A DNA stretch of 64,000 nucleotides from Reyranella sp. GTDB taxonomy: Bacteria > Pseudomonadota > Alphaproteobacteria > Reyranellales > Reyranellaceae. A program made the translations under genes and the position numbers. The first letter of the stretch is position 1. Every line of letters starts with the position of its first letter. Shown one piece after another: positions 17,489 through 24,915 of the stretch. The notes under the pieces were generated by a model. That model searched no databases and was not told the origin of the DNA. It saw only the letters and a program-made list of their open reading frames with translations. The stretch spans positions 1-64,000 of the forward strand of contig NZ_SCUT01000024.1 in the NCBI RefSeq assembly GCF_004297265.1, written 5' to 3'.

Positions 17489-19453
17489 CTAGCTCGCCAC
17501 AAGCGCGCCAAGCGTGGTCAGCAACACATTGGTCTCCACACACTTCATGTCTGGATGGGATGGGATATTGACAATCCGCTGGTAAACATCGGTCGCGGTG
17601 GGCAGCGGAGCCAGAGGCTTGTAATATTTACCAATTGTAAAAAAATCATTCTCCAACGCGGTGGTAGGGACTGGGCGCGGGAGAAGAAACGGCAAGCTCG
17701 TGGCGGCGGTCTGGCCGGGTATCGGCATTAGGGGCTTGAGACCGGCCCGGTGAGCAATGGCCTGAATACGCCTGCTTTGCATGAAGTAGAAGGGCGCCCA
17801 TTCCGGGGACGACTCAAGCCGCTGAAGCAGCACGGCGCAGGAAAGCTCCGACAGCTTACCGTTGCCGACCCAGTAGGGCAGATCTTCCGCCTCGACAGGT
17901 GAGTATTCCATGAGAGCCAATAGTTTGTCGGCTTCCTCTGCCGGCACGACGGCGAGGCCACCTTCCCCAAACCCATAGGGCTTGGTGTGATGGAGGCTGA
18001 GAGCTTGGTAGGGAATGGCAGGCAGGAAGGGTCCGATGCCAGCTGCATTGTCGAGCATCAGAATCTTTCGATGTCTGCGAGCATGCTCGGCGTATTGGGT
18101 GAAGTCGCGTGCCAGGCCGAACACGTTTGTGACGATGATTCCATCATAGGAGTTCGGGTCCAGGTCCTGCAGCGCTTGAATGCGCAGAAGCCCTTCGTCG
18201 TCACAGTCGACAATCTGAGCGTCAAAGAAGGGCCCTCTGGTGGTATTGTAAAATCCGAAGGCTGACACCACCCATCGCAACCTCCGTTGTGCCTTGGACG
18301 CATGCAGAGCGGCCAGAGCCATCAAGGCCAACCCTCCGTTCGCGCAAGGGACTATCCGAAATTCTTTCGGTACTCTCAGATGCCGATGATATGCGTCGCC
18401 GAGAATGTGCCAAAGCGGCCCGCGGTTGGCCCATCTGTTTTGCAACTCGGCCGGTCTTAGAAAGGCTTCCAGTCGAGCGGTGTCGATGCTCTTGCGTTCA
18501 ACGAATGCCACTTTGCGGGCGTTCTGTGTCTCTTGCAGAGCCCGTTGAACGCCTTCCCCGATCTCGCCGATGAGATTGCGCACCGGCAGAGATCTGCTAC
18601 CCTGGAGCTGCCTGTAGGTCGAAAGGATTTCCTTGCGATAGACTTGGCCCCAATGCCGCTCAAGCAAGTCCTCTGGGCTGGCGATGCTGAATGCAAGTCC
18701 ACCGTCTATCCAACGAGTCCGGGGATAGAGATCACGAAGCCGAAGGATCCAGTAAGGCGCGAGTGTTCCCGCTTGAAGCAGGACGCATGTCGCACGCTCG
18801 CACGGTTGATCAAGCAGAGATCTAAGCTGAGTCTCTGTATGCAAACGGGTCTTCCGCGCGTTCTTGGGATGTATGGGGAGGAACTCGAAGTGCTCCCACC
18901 CAGCTGCTTGTCCCAATGGCTCGATATACTGGGGGCCAACCAAGATCACTCGCATCGAGCGCAGCGTATCGAACAGTTTGAGAATCTCTCCATCCATGAC
19001 GGCACGCTTCAGCAACAGACCGTCAACGTCGGCCGTATTCGCCGTCCTGAACTCTTTAACTACCGGATTAGATCGCTCCGGACGGACCGGCGTGCCGACC
19101 AAAGCTTCATCGCCGGGCCACGCGCTCAGCTCGAGGCCGATGAAGAGAGCGCGATCCGGCGACCGAACCGCCTTTCGCAGCAGTTGAAGCAGCTCATCAA
19201 CGAATCCGCCTTCGAAAAAGAATGGGCGCCGAGCGACGCGGTCTGCGGCCACGTGATGCTTGGCTGCGATAGGCTCGCCATACGCGGCATAGGCGTCGGC
19301 TATGCCCTCCCAAAATCCGTGATTGATCTTGATGAACGAGAAATTTTCGCAGCGCGCGAAGCTGGCGAGAAATGTCGGCATGTCACGCATGGTTCGCGAA
19401 ATCATTTCTCTCATCCAAACGGTTCGTGCATGGCTAGTCCACCCGATGAACAT
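17489..19453 (-). CDS. two-domain protein: glycosyltransferase-like half plus DegT-type PLP half
   Basis: 654 residues from the start chosen at 19453 (MFIGWTSHARTVW); in-frame sequence upstream of it is a decayed gene remnant. Residues about 1-290 resemble GT-D-type glycosyltransferases, mainly through CVLLQAGTLAPYWILRLRDL followed by RTRWIDGG. Residues about 345-650 resemble DegT/DnrJ/EryC1 sugar aminotransferases: VPCANGGLALMALAALHA, the pyridine-ring Asp468 in LMLDNAAG, and the likely PLP lysine Lys491 in LHHTKPYGFGEGG. I know of no standard protein with both halves. It heads the methyltransferase-sulfotransferase-WbqC operon, so making and transferring an aminated sugar is a reasonable inference. 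Both domain calls are from motifs only. Confidence 0.7.
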   Translation of the reverse strand: MFIGWTSHARTVWMREMISRTMRDMPTFLASFARCENFSFIKINHGFWEGIADAYAAYGEPIAAKHHVAADRVARRPFFFEGGFVDELLQLLRKAVRSPDRALFIGLELSAWPGDEALVGTPVRPERSNPVVKEFRTANTADVDGLLLKRAVMDGEILKLFDTLRSMRVILVGPQYIEPLGQAAGWEHFEFLPIHPKNARKTRLHTETQLRSLLDQPCERATCVLLQAGTLAPYWILRLRDLYPRTRWIDGGLAFSIASPEDLLERHWGQVYRKEILSTYRQLQGSRSLPVRNLIGEIGEGVQRALQETQNARKVAFVERKSIDTARLEAFLRPAELQNRWANRGPLWHILGDAYHRHLRVPKEFRIVPCANGGLALMALAALHASKAQRRLRWVVSAFGFYNTTRGPFFDAQIVDCDDEGLLRIQALQDLDPNSYDGIIVTNVFGLARDFTQYAEHARRHRKILMLDNAAGIGPFLPAIPYQALSLHHTKPYGFGEGGLAVVPAEEADKLLALMEYSPVEAEDLPYWVGNGKLSELSCAVLLQRLESSPEWAPFYFMQSRRIQAIAHRAGLKPLMPIPGQTAATSLPFLLPRPVPTTALENDFFTIGKYYKPLAPLPTATDVYQRIVNIPSHPDMKCVETNVLLTTLGALVAS

Positions 19454-19494
19454 AATCTTATGGAGGGGCGGCAGCCAGCGTCGTGGCCTGCTTT

Positions 19495-19560
19495 GAGAGG
19501 GCGCCGGTGTAAGCGCAGCGAACCCTATATGGACGGCGCAGAAGCTGGCTGCCTCCATTT
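19495..19560 (-). pseudogene. remnant of a gene 3' end, copy A
   Basis: About 50 bases around 19512-19560 align with 20912-20962 with roughly four in five bases equal and small indels (shared GCGCAGCGA and ACCCTATAT). On the minus strand both encode variants of an A-x-F-x-A-x-x-IGF peptide. Here the frame runs into the 5' region of the GT-DegT gene and is not a gene. It marks the right edge of the A+T-rich island. Confidence 0.5.
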
Positions 19561-19683
19561 GTCTTTGGACCATTGAATGGTCCGTTGCGGCGACTCTGCC
19601 TGTCCATCACCGCTCTTTCTTGCGCCAGCAGAACGTCGGTTCCGCCTATACTCCCTGCAAGTCGGGATGCGGCGAGGTCCAGT

Positions 19684-20835
19684 ATGGCACGAAAGGCAAA
19701 GACGAAGCGAAAGGGCGCCGGCCGCCGGGCCAAGGGCGCCGCCCGCGCTCTGCCGGTTTCGGAGTCCGACCTGGACGCGCTGCTGTCCTCGTTCTTGCGG
19801 ATGCTGGAAGAGGACGATGAGGGCGACGAAGCCCTCGATCTCGCCCAGGAGAAGGCCTTCGAGGCCATGGAGGCGCCGCGGGCTGAAGAGCGGATCGCGC
19901 TGGCGCGGGAGGCGCTGGCGTTGTCCCCGCTCTGTTCGGACGCCTATCTCGTCCTGGCGCGGGAAACGGCCGATGCCAACGAGGCGCTCGAACTCTACCG
20001 GCGAGCCGTCGCCGTCGGCGCAGAAGCGTTGGGCGAGAACGCCTTCCAGGACGATGCCGGTTCGTTCTGGGGCTTGCTCCAGACCCGGCCCTACATGCGT
20101 GCGCGCCATGAGCTGGCCCTGGCCCTCTGGCGCCTCGGTCATCGTGACGAAGCCGTCGCACATTACTATGAGATGCTGCGCCTCAATCCCGATGACAACC
20201 AGGGCATCCGCTACCTGTTGATCGATGCCTTGCTCGAACTTGGCCGCGAGGCAGACGCCGACGCGCTCTTGGAGCGCTACGAGGACGATGCCTCGGCTCA
20301 CTGGGCCTGGTCGGCAGCCCTTCTCGCGTTCCGACGCAGCGGAAACAGCGCAGCCGCCAACAAGGCGCTGGCCCGGGCCGTCGAGGCCAACCGTCACGTG
20401 GCGGCCTATCTGCTGGGCGCAAAGCCGCTTCCGCCGACATTGCCGGGATTCATCGGCATGGGCGACGAGAGCGAGGGCGTCTCCTATGCCCATTCTGCTG
20501 CCGGCGCGTGGGAAGCCGCGCCGGAGGCGAAGGCTTGGCTGGCCGGCGCTCCAGCGATTGCCCTCGGGAAGCAGGACGATCCCCAGGACGCCGAACACGA
20601 CTACGAAACGGATCCCGATCGCGTCGACGAGGCCGTTCTCGCCCTGCTCGTGCAGGGACTGCATGACGGGAGCCGCGCCTGGAAGACTTTCGATTGGGAC
20701 GCGCTCGACCGCCTGCATGCCAAGGGCCTCATCTCCAACCCGGCGAGCCGCGCGAAATCGGTCGTCTTCACCGAGGCCGGCCTCGAGGCGGCGCTGCGAT
20801 CGCATCGCCTGCTTTTCGCAAAGAGGCGGCTATAA
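19684..20835 (+). CDS. TPR/ST7-like protein with C-terminal DUF6429
   Basis: 383 residues. A basic N-terminus (ARKAKTKRKGAGRRAKGAAR) and an acidic stretch (LEEDDEGDEAL) precede TPR-type helices over about 85-245, similar to the ST7 family (ALGENAFQDDAGSFWGLLQT, then ELALALWRLGHRDEAV). Residues about 315-380 match DUF6429 (DRVDEAVLALLVQGLHD, RAWKTFDWDALDRLHAKGLI). Function is unknown; TPRs suggest protein binding. The start at 19684 has GAGG 8 bases upstream, whereas an ATG at 19573 would add unrelated residues. It stands between two copies of a decayed gene end. Confidence 0.8.
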   Translation: MARKAKTKRKGAGRRAKGAARALPVSESDLDALLSSFLRMLEEDDEGDEALDLAQEKAFEAMEAPRAEERIALAREALALSPLCSDAYLVLARETADANEALELYRRAVAVGAEALGENAFQDDAGSFWGLLQTRPYMRARHELALALWRLGHRDEAVAHYYEMLRLNPDDNQGIRYLLIDALLELGREADADALLERYEDDASAHWAWSAALLAFRRSGNSAAANKALARAVEANRHVAAYLLGAKPLPPTLPGFIGMGDESEGVSYAHSAAGAWEAAPEAKAWLAGAPAIALGKQDDPQDAEHDYETDPDRVDEAVLALLVQGLHDGSRAWKTFDWDALDRLHAKGLISNPASRAKSVVFTEAGLEAALRSHRLLFAKRRL

Positions 20836-20871
20836 TCGAAATGAACGAAATAAACGGAACAGTCGAAACGG

Positions 20872-20898
20872 AAAAAGCCCCCGGCGCGATGCCGGGGC
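20872..20898 (-). terminator. intrinsic terminator after the remnant gene
   Basis: Minus-strand GCCCCGGC pairs with GCCGGGGGC (one bulged G) around ATCGC and is followed by TTTTTC. It sits 2 bases after the stop of the remnant at 20900, showing that the remnant once had, or still has, an orderly 3' end. Confidence 0.75.
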
Positions 20899-20899
20899 G

Positions 20900-21180
20900 T
20901 CAACCCTTAGCGTCGTATGCGCAGCGAAACCCTATATAGAGGGCGTAGAAGCCGGCGGCCTTCCACTGTGCCCCGTCGGCGCGGGCCTGGGCCGGGCCGT
21001 ACCACCAGGGCCCGCCGGCGGTGAGGGCCTCGTCCCCGCGCTGGGTGGTCGCGACCGCGACATGCGCCCGGCGGTTGTTGTTCATGCCGTCGGGGTCGTC
21101 GCCCACCGGATACTGGTAGGTCTGTCCCGGACATAGCCGTCGGCCGGCCGGTCGCTCTGGCTGAGCGTAGCCCTTGCGGC
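20900..21180 (-). pseudogene. C-terminal fragment of an unidentified protein, copy B
   Basis: The minus-strand frame encodes about 90 residues ending GFYALYIGFRCAYDAKG. It contains YPVGDDPDGMNNNRR but has no proper start, and the frame appears shifted near 21140. The GFRCAYD ending is reminiscent of formylglycine-generating-enzyme-type domains, but this is weak. A GTG at 21106 could start a 68-residue product. A terminator follows directly. A second, shorter copy lies at 19495-19560. A degraded gene is the most likely reading. Confidence 0.45.
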
Positions 21181-21254
21181 CGGACGCTGGAATGGGGGTG
21201 CACGGAGGCCGGAGCGGGGGATGCAGCCTCTGCCGTTCTCACTCGTTGACGCCG

Positions 21255-21512
21255 ATGGACGAACCTCGCCCGCATCCCGAGCCGGAAGCCGCGAAGCCTA
21301 CGCCGCACGAGCGGGTGCAGAAGCTGCGGCTGGGCGTGCGCATCGTGTGGTGGAACGCAGTGGCCCTCGCCATCGTCTTCGCGGCCCGCGCCCTGTGGCT
21401 GGGCTTCGTGAAGAACGACCTCTTCGGCTTGTTCTATCTCGCGCTGGCGGTCTGTTGCGCGGTCGCGGGCTACGGCACGCTCCTCGTCGTGCGGCGGCCT
21501 TCGGCCTCCTGA
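21255..21512 (+). CDS. small two-helix membrane protein
   Basis: 85 residues starting DEPRPHPEPEAAKP, a hydrophilic N-terminus of about 30 residues, then two hydrophobic helices (WWNAVALAIVFAARALWLGF and LFGLFYLALAVCCAVAGYG). No family recognised. The last 43 bases overlap the end of the convergent membrane-protein gene, which is unusual enough to lower certainty. Confidence 0.5.
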   Translation: MDEPRPHPEPEAAKPTPHERVQKLRLGVRIVWWNAVALAIVFAARALWLGFVKNDLFGLFYLALAVCCAVAGYGTLLVVRRPSAS

Positions 21513-22156
21513 GCGAGGCTGGTGATCAGCAGATAGACGCTGATCAGAAAAGCCCAGAGCGGGAAGACGAGGAAGCTCCAGTTGACCCACGGGCTGGCGA
21601 ACAGCAGGAACAGCCCCATCGCGAAGCCGGGCGCGGCCATCCAGCGTGCGATGAAGGCGGTGCGCAACGCGATCGTCGAGGTGATCAGCATGAACATGCC
21701 CGCCATGCGGATCGCATAGACGTTCACAAGCGTATAGGCGAAGGCGCGTGCCAAGGCGTAGGCGGACGAGTCGCGCAGCGCTTCCGGATGGGCGGCATGG
21801 ACGAGGACGATGGCCCCGAACACCGCGGTTGCCACGAACATCATGGCCAGGAAGAGAAGCCCGCTGCCCAGGAAGACCGTCGCGAACAGGCGGTCCTCCG
21901 CCTCGGCCAGGCGGTCGCGCACCACGCCGATGAACCAGAGGAAGGCGACACCCGCGAACGGGATCAGGTTGATCGCCAGCACGATCCGGTCCAGCCCGGT
22001 GGTCAGCCACGCGCCGTGCTCCAGCGAGTCCCGCGGAACCGCCGACAGGAACAGCACGAACGCGAGAGCCAGCAGCCCGGAGAACAGGATGCCCGCAACG
22101 GCGGCCGCCCGTGGCGTGCGCAACCTGCCCCGCGTGAGGGATTCGGGTCGGGTCAT
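21470..22156 (-). CDS. integral membrane protein of unknown function
   Basis: 228 residues with about six hydrophobic segments (for example AAVAGILFSGLLALAFVLFL, LFATVFLGSGLLFLAMMFVA, AAPGFAMGLFLLFASPWVNW and FLVFPLWAFLISVYLLITSL). No enzymatic motif seen. The ATG overlaps the 48-residue gene upstream by 4 bases, so it is the third gene of the DUF2252 operon. It overlaps the convergent gene 21255-21512. Confidence 0.78.
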   Translation of the reverse strand: MTRPESLTRGRLRTPRAAAVAGILFSGLLALAFVLFLSAVPRDSLEHGAWLTTGLDRIVLAINLIPFAGVAFLWFIGVVRDRLAEAEDRLFATVFLGSGLLFLAMMFVATAVFGAIVLVHAAHPEALRDSSAYALARAFAYTLVNVYAIRMAGMFMLITSTIALRTAFIARWMAAPGFAMGLFLLFASPWVNWSFLVFPLWAFLISVYLLITSLAQEAEGRRTTRSVP

Positions 22157-22299
22157 GGCACGGCGGCGGGGAAGGCGTCGATCGTGGCGGCCTCGGTCAC
22201 GGCGCCGTCGCGCCGGGCTTCAAAGCGTGACAGGGCCATCGAGGAAGTGAACCCGATAATGAGCGCCAGCAGGGAGTGGTTGTCGATGTCGAACGTCAT
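22153..22299 (-). CDS. 48-residue single-helix membrane protein
   Basis: Small protein starting MTFDIDNHSLLALIIGF, with one hydrophobic helix (LLALIIGFTSSMAL), a charged middle (RFEARRD) and a short tail. It starts 17 bases after the DUF2252 stop and overlaps the next gene by 4 bases (ATGA), so translation coupling argues that it is real. Function unknown. Confidence 0.6.
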   Translation of the reverse strand: MTFDIDNHSLLALIIGFTSSMALSRFEARRDGAVTEAATIDAFPAAVP

Positions 22300-22316
22300 C
22301 GCCGGCGCCCGCGCTT

Positions 22317-23738
22317 CTACCGGTCCTCTTCGAGATGGACCTTGATCCGGCCGGCGGCGACGGCCGCTTTCAGCAGGGCGTGGTCGCGCTCGGTCTGGTC
22401 GGCATAGGCCACCGCGAACGTCGCCATGGCCTCGTCGAACGCCTCGCTCCGGCCGAGATAGCCCGCGATCAGCCACGGATGGCTGGCCCTTCCGTGCGCC
22501 CGCGCCAGGGCCCAGCCACAGGCCTTGGCGAACAGCACCAGCATCTTCCGGTCGAAGGTCTCGACCAGCGGCTTGATCTTCGCGTCACGAAGCTGGCGAA
22601 CGTAGAGGTCGTTGCCCCGTAGGCCGGTCGTCCAGCCCAGGAAGATGTCCGACGACGACTGCATCAGGCGCTGGCCCTGGACCACGCGTTGCCCGGCGTG
22701 GCCGTAGCCGCTCTTGCCGACATGGGGCTCCAGCACCGAGGGCACGGCCTCCTTGAACTGGAGGAACAGCGGCTGGTTCGAGGACGACATCAGCAGGCCG
22801 ATCGAGCAGTAACGGCCGACGCTGCCGATGCCGACCACCTTCATGGCGACGTCGACCAGGCGATAGCGGTCGAGCAGCGCCTTGCGATCGTCGGACAGCG
22901 TGTCGCGGTAGCCGGCAAAGGCCTTGTCCACCGCCTCCCGGAAGCCTTCCGCGCGCGCGAACTCGGGGTGGAAGATCAGGGGAGGCTGGTCCTTGATCTG
23001 GACCTGGCCGCCGACCATTTCCGCCAGCTTGGGAAAATCGATGTCGGCGGAGTGCTCGTCCTTCGCCGCCTCGATCCGGCGCTGCACGCGCTTCCGGATC
23101 TGCGGGTCGTCCGTCAGGCTGAACAGTTCTTCCGGTCCGATTTTCGTGTACCAGGCCTCCAGCGGGCTCATCTCGGCGACTTCGCGCAGGCGCTCGCGGT
23201 AGCTCCCGGCTGCGGCCTGGGCCGCGTCGCGCCCCGCCGCTTCCGACAGGCCGTTCGACCGCGCCGCCAGCACGAACGAGGCGACCAGGCGCTTCAGGTC
23301 CCATTCCCAGGGCGCCGGCAGCGTCTCGTCGAAATCGTTGATGTCGAAGTTGATGCTGCGCTCGGGCGTGGCGAAGCCGCCGAAGTTCAGCAGGTGGCAG
23401 TCGCCGCAGGCCTGTACGTGAACGCCCGTCGCGGGCGTGCCCGCGAGGTCGGCGGCCATCACGGCGGCCGACCCCCGATAGAAAGTGAACGGCGACTGCA
23501 GCATGCGGCCGTAGCGGATCGGCAGGAGATCGATCTGACGGCCCTCGTCGGAGGCCTGGAGAATCTCCAGCGGATCGCGACGGTCCTTCGGGCGCTTCCA
23601 TTCGCCCTGGCTGGCGCGCGGAACCGTGTCGCGCAGGCGCTTGCCGGCGGCGACGAGGTCGTCGGCCGGCACCGAGTGCACGGGACGGGCGAGTTCGGGA
23701 ACGGCGGGCTTGGCGCGCAGCTTCGTTACGTTGGTCAT
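22317..23738 (-). CDS. DUF2252 family protein (kinase-like fold)
   Basis: 473 residues. The family motifs HVQACGDCHLLNFGGFATPE and NFDINDFDETLPAPWEWDLK are intact and resemble the catalytic and metal loops of aminoglycoside-kinase-like enzymes, so phosphotransfer is plausible but unproven. GGAGG directly abuts an ATG at 23747, so the start was set at 23738, 9 bases downstream of the ribosome binding site. It heads a three-gene operon with two membrane proteins. Confidence 0.88.
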   Translation of the reverse strand: MTNVTKLRAKPAVPELARPVHSVPADDLVAAGKRLRDTVPRASQGEWKRPKDRRDPLEILQASDEGRQIDLLPIRYGRMLQSPFTFYRGSAAVMAADLAGTPATGVHVQACGDCHLLNFGGFATPERSINFDINDFDETLPAPWEWDLKRLVASFVLAARSNGLSEAAGRDAAQAAAGSYRERLREVAEMSPLEAWYTKIGPEELFSLTDDPQIRKRVQRRIEAAKDEHSADIDFPKLAEMVGGQVQIKDQPPLIFHPEFARAEGFREAVDKAFAGYRDTLSDDRKALLDRYRLVDVAMKVVGIGSVGRYCSIGLLMSSSNQPLFLQFKEAVPSVLEPHVGKSGYGHAGQRVVQGQRLMQSSSDIFLGWTTGLRGNDLYVRQLRDAKIKPLVETFDRKMLVLFAKACGWALARAHGRASHPWLIAGYLGRSEAFDEAMATFAVAYADQTERDHALLKAAVAAGRIKVHLEEDR

Positions 23739-23886
23739 CGAGGGCATCCTCCCACACGAGAAGAATAGGGATGCGCGGCGCCGCAGTACTTGAGTTAAGT
23801 CAAGCCTGCGGGGTCTCGTCTGCCTGCATCCGCGCCGGGGTGAGCGCGTTCAACGGGCCTGAACCCATCTGCCGAGGGAGAATCAC

Positions 23887-24162
23887 ATGGCCCGTACGCC
23901 CAGAAAGCCCGACCCGAACGAGGCTTCAGCCAGTTACAGCGGCACCGAACAGGCGAAGGACGCCCGCCGCGAGGAGCAGCGGGAGAAAGGCGTCTACGGC
24001 GCCGATGCGGAGGAGGGGCCGGGCTACGAACGCGAGGACGAGGAGAAGGGCGGCCGTTATGGCCTGGAGCCCACGGTGGAACGGCCGTACGACCAGGGCA
24101 GCTCGGAAGCCGTGGTGCCCCCCGCCGCCCGGAAAGGCGGTAAGGTGAGGGCCCGCAAGTGA
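23887..24162 (+). CDS. small hydrophilic protein of unknown function
   Basis: 91 residues, very rich in Glu, Arg, Gly and Lys (ARREEQREKGVYGADAEEGP, REDEEKGGRYG) and without hydrophobic segments; probably disordered. No family recognised. It is preceded by GAGGGAGAATCAC, a good ribosome binding site, and followed after 24 bases by another small gene. Confidence 0.6.
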   Translation: MARTPRKPDPNEASASYSGTEQAKDARREEQREKGVYGADAEEGPGYEREDEEKGGRYGLEPTVERPYDQGSSEAVVPPAARKGGKVRARK

Positions 24163-24186
24163 TGCCGGTTTCCGGCAGGAGAGTTC

Positions 24187-24408
24187 ATGGGCCAGTCGAT
24201 TTCCGAAGCCAAGAAGGCGATTTTCCTGCAGCGGGCCGAGGCCCGGCTGAACTTCGCCCGCAACCTGCCGGCGGAGGACCCCAACCGGGAGGCCAAGCTC
24301 CGGGAGGCGGAGAAGGCGCTGCAGACCGCGCTCGCCTCCAAGACCGGCCCCGTCAGGACGGGCACCGGGCGCAAGGCGGGCAAGGCGAGGAAGAAGCGTG
24401 CCCGATGA
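24187..24408 (+). CDS. small basic helical protein of unknown function
   Basis: 73 residues. An amphipathic helical part (SEAKKAIFLQRAEARLNFAR) is followed by a strongly basic tail (GTGRKAGKARKKRAR) that could bind nucleic acid. CAGGAGAGTTC precedes the ATG. It probably shares a transcript with the 91-residue gene upstream. No family recognised. Confidence 0.6.
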   Translation: MGQSISEAKKAIFLQRAEARLNFARNLPAEDPNREAKLREAEKALQTALASKTGPVRTGTGRKAGKARKKRAR

Positions 24409-24504
24409 AAAGGCGAGTGCCTTCAAAACGGCGCGATTTCGACATCGAATATGGCTACTATTCACACAGTGATTGAGTGTTCGTTACCACCTTCCGGTGA
24501 GGGA

Positions 24505-24876
24505 ATGTCGATGCTGAAAAAAGCTGCCGTGGCCGCGCTGGTCGCCCTTCTTCCTCTCGCGCCCGCCCTTGCCGAACCGGCCGTGTGGACCTGGACGGGC
24601 TATGGGCTGAACGTCCCTGGCAGCGGCAAGTGTCCGATCTACAAGATGACGATCAAGGTCACCGTCGTCGGCACGGATGTGGATGGCTGGTTCCAGCAGG
24701 AAGGCCGCCCCGAGCGCGGCTTCAAGGCGACGCTGGGTCCGGACATGAAGTTCAAGACGACCACCATCGTCGGCAACGGCAACAAGATGGACGTCGTCGG
24801 CTCGGTCAAGCCGGGTGACGCCAAGATCATGCTCGACGGCTACTGCCTGTTCGAGGGGCCGCTCAAGCCGCAGTGA
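24505..24876 (+). CDS. small secreted protein
   Basis: 123 residues with a Sec signal peptide (KKAAVAALVALLPLAPALAE) and a mature part of about 100 residues, probably beta-rich, with two cysteines (GKCPIY, GYCLFEG). No named family recognised. The start at 24505 has GGTGAGGG just upstream; the in-frame ATG at 24451 would bury the signal peptide. It ends 39 bases from the convergent binding-protein gene. Confidence 0.7.
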   Translation: MSMLKKAAVAALVALLPLAPALAEPAVWTWTGYGLNVPGSGKCPIYKMTIKVTVVGTDVDGWFQQEGRPERGFKATLGPDMKFKTTTIVGNGNKMDVVGSVKPGDAKIMLDGYCLFEGPLKPQ

Positions 24877-24915
24877 CGGCCCTCACGATCGCTCTGCCTT
24901 AACGGATCTGGATCG

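Noticed and set aside
14091..19600. Integrase gene or direct repeat of the tRNA-Ser 3' end marking an integrated element
   Set aside because: No recombinase gene and no second copy of GTTCGAATCCCACC found by eye on the far side of the island; integration remains a hypothesis.
23887..24408. The two small hydrophilic genes as a toxin-antitoxin pair
   Set aside because: Sizes and spacing fit loosely, but neither product shows a toxin fold or DNA-binding antitoxin motif.
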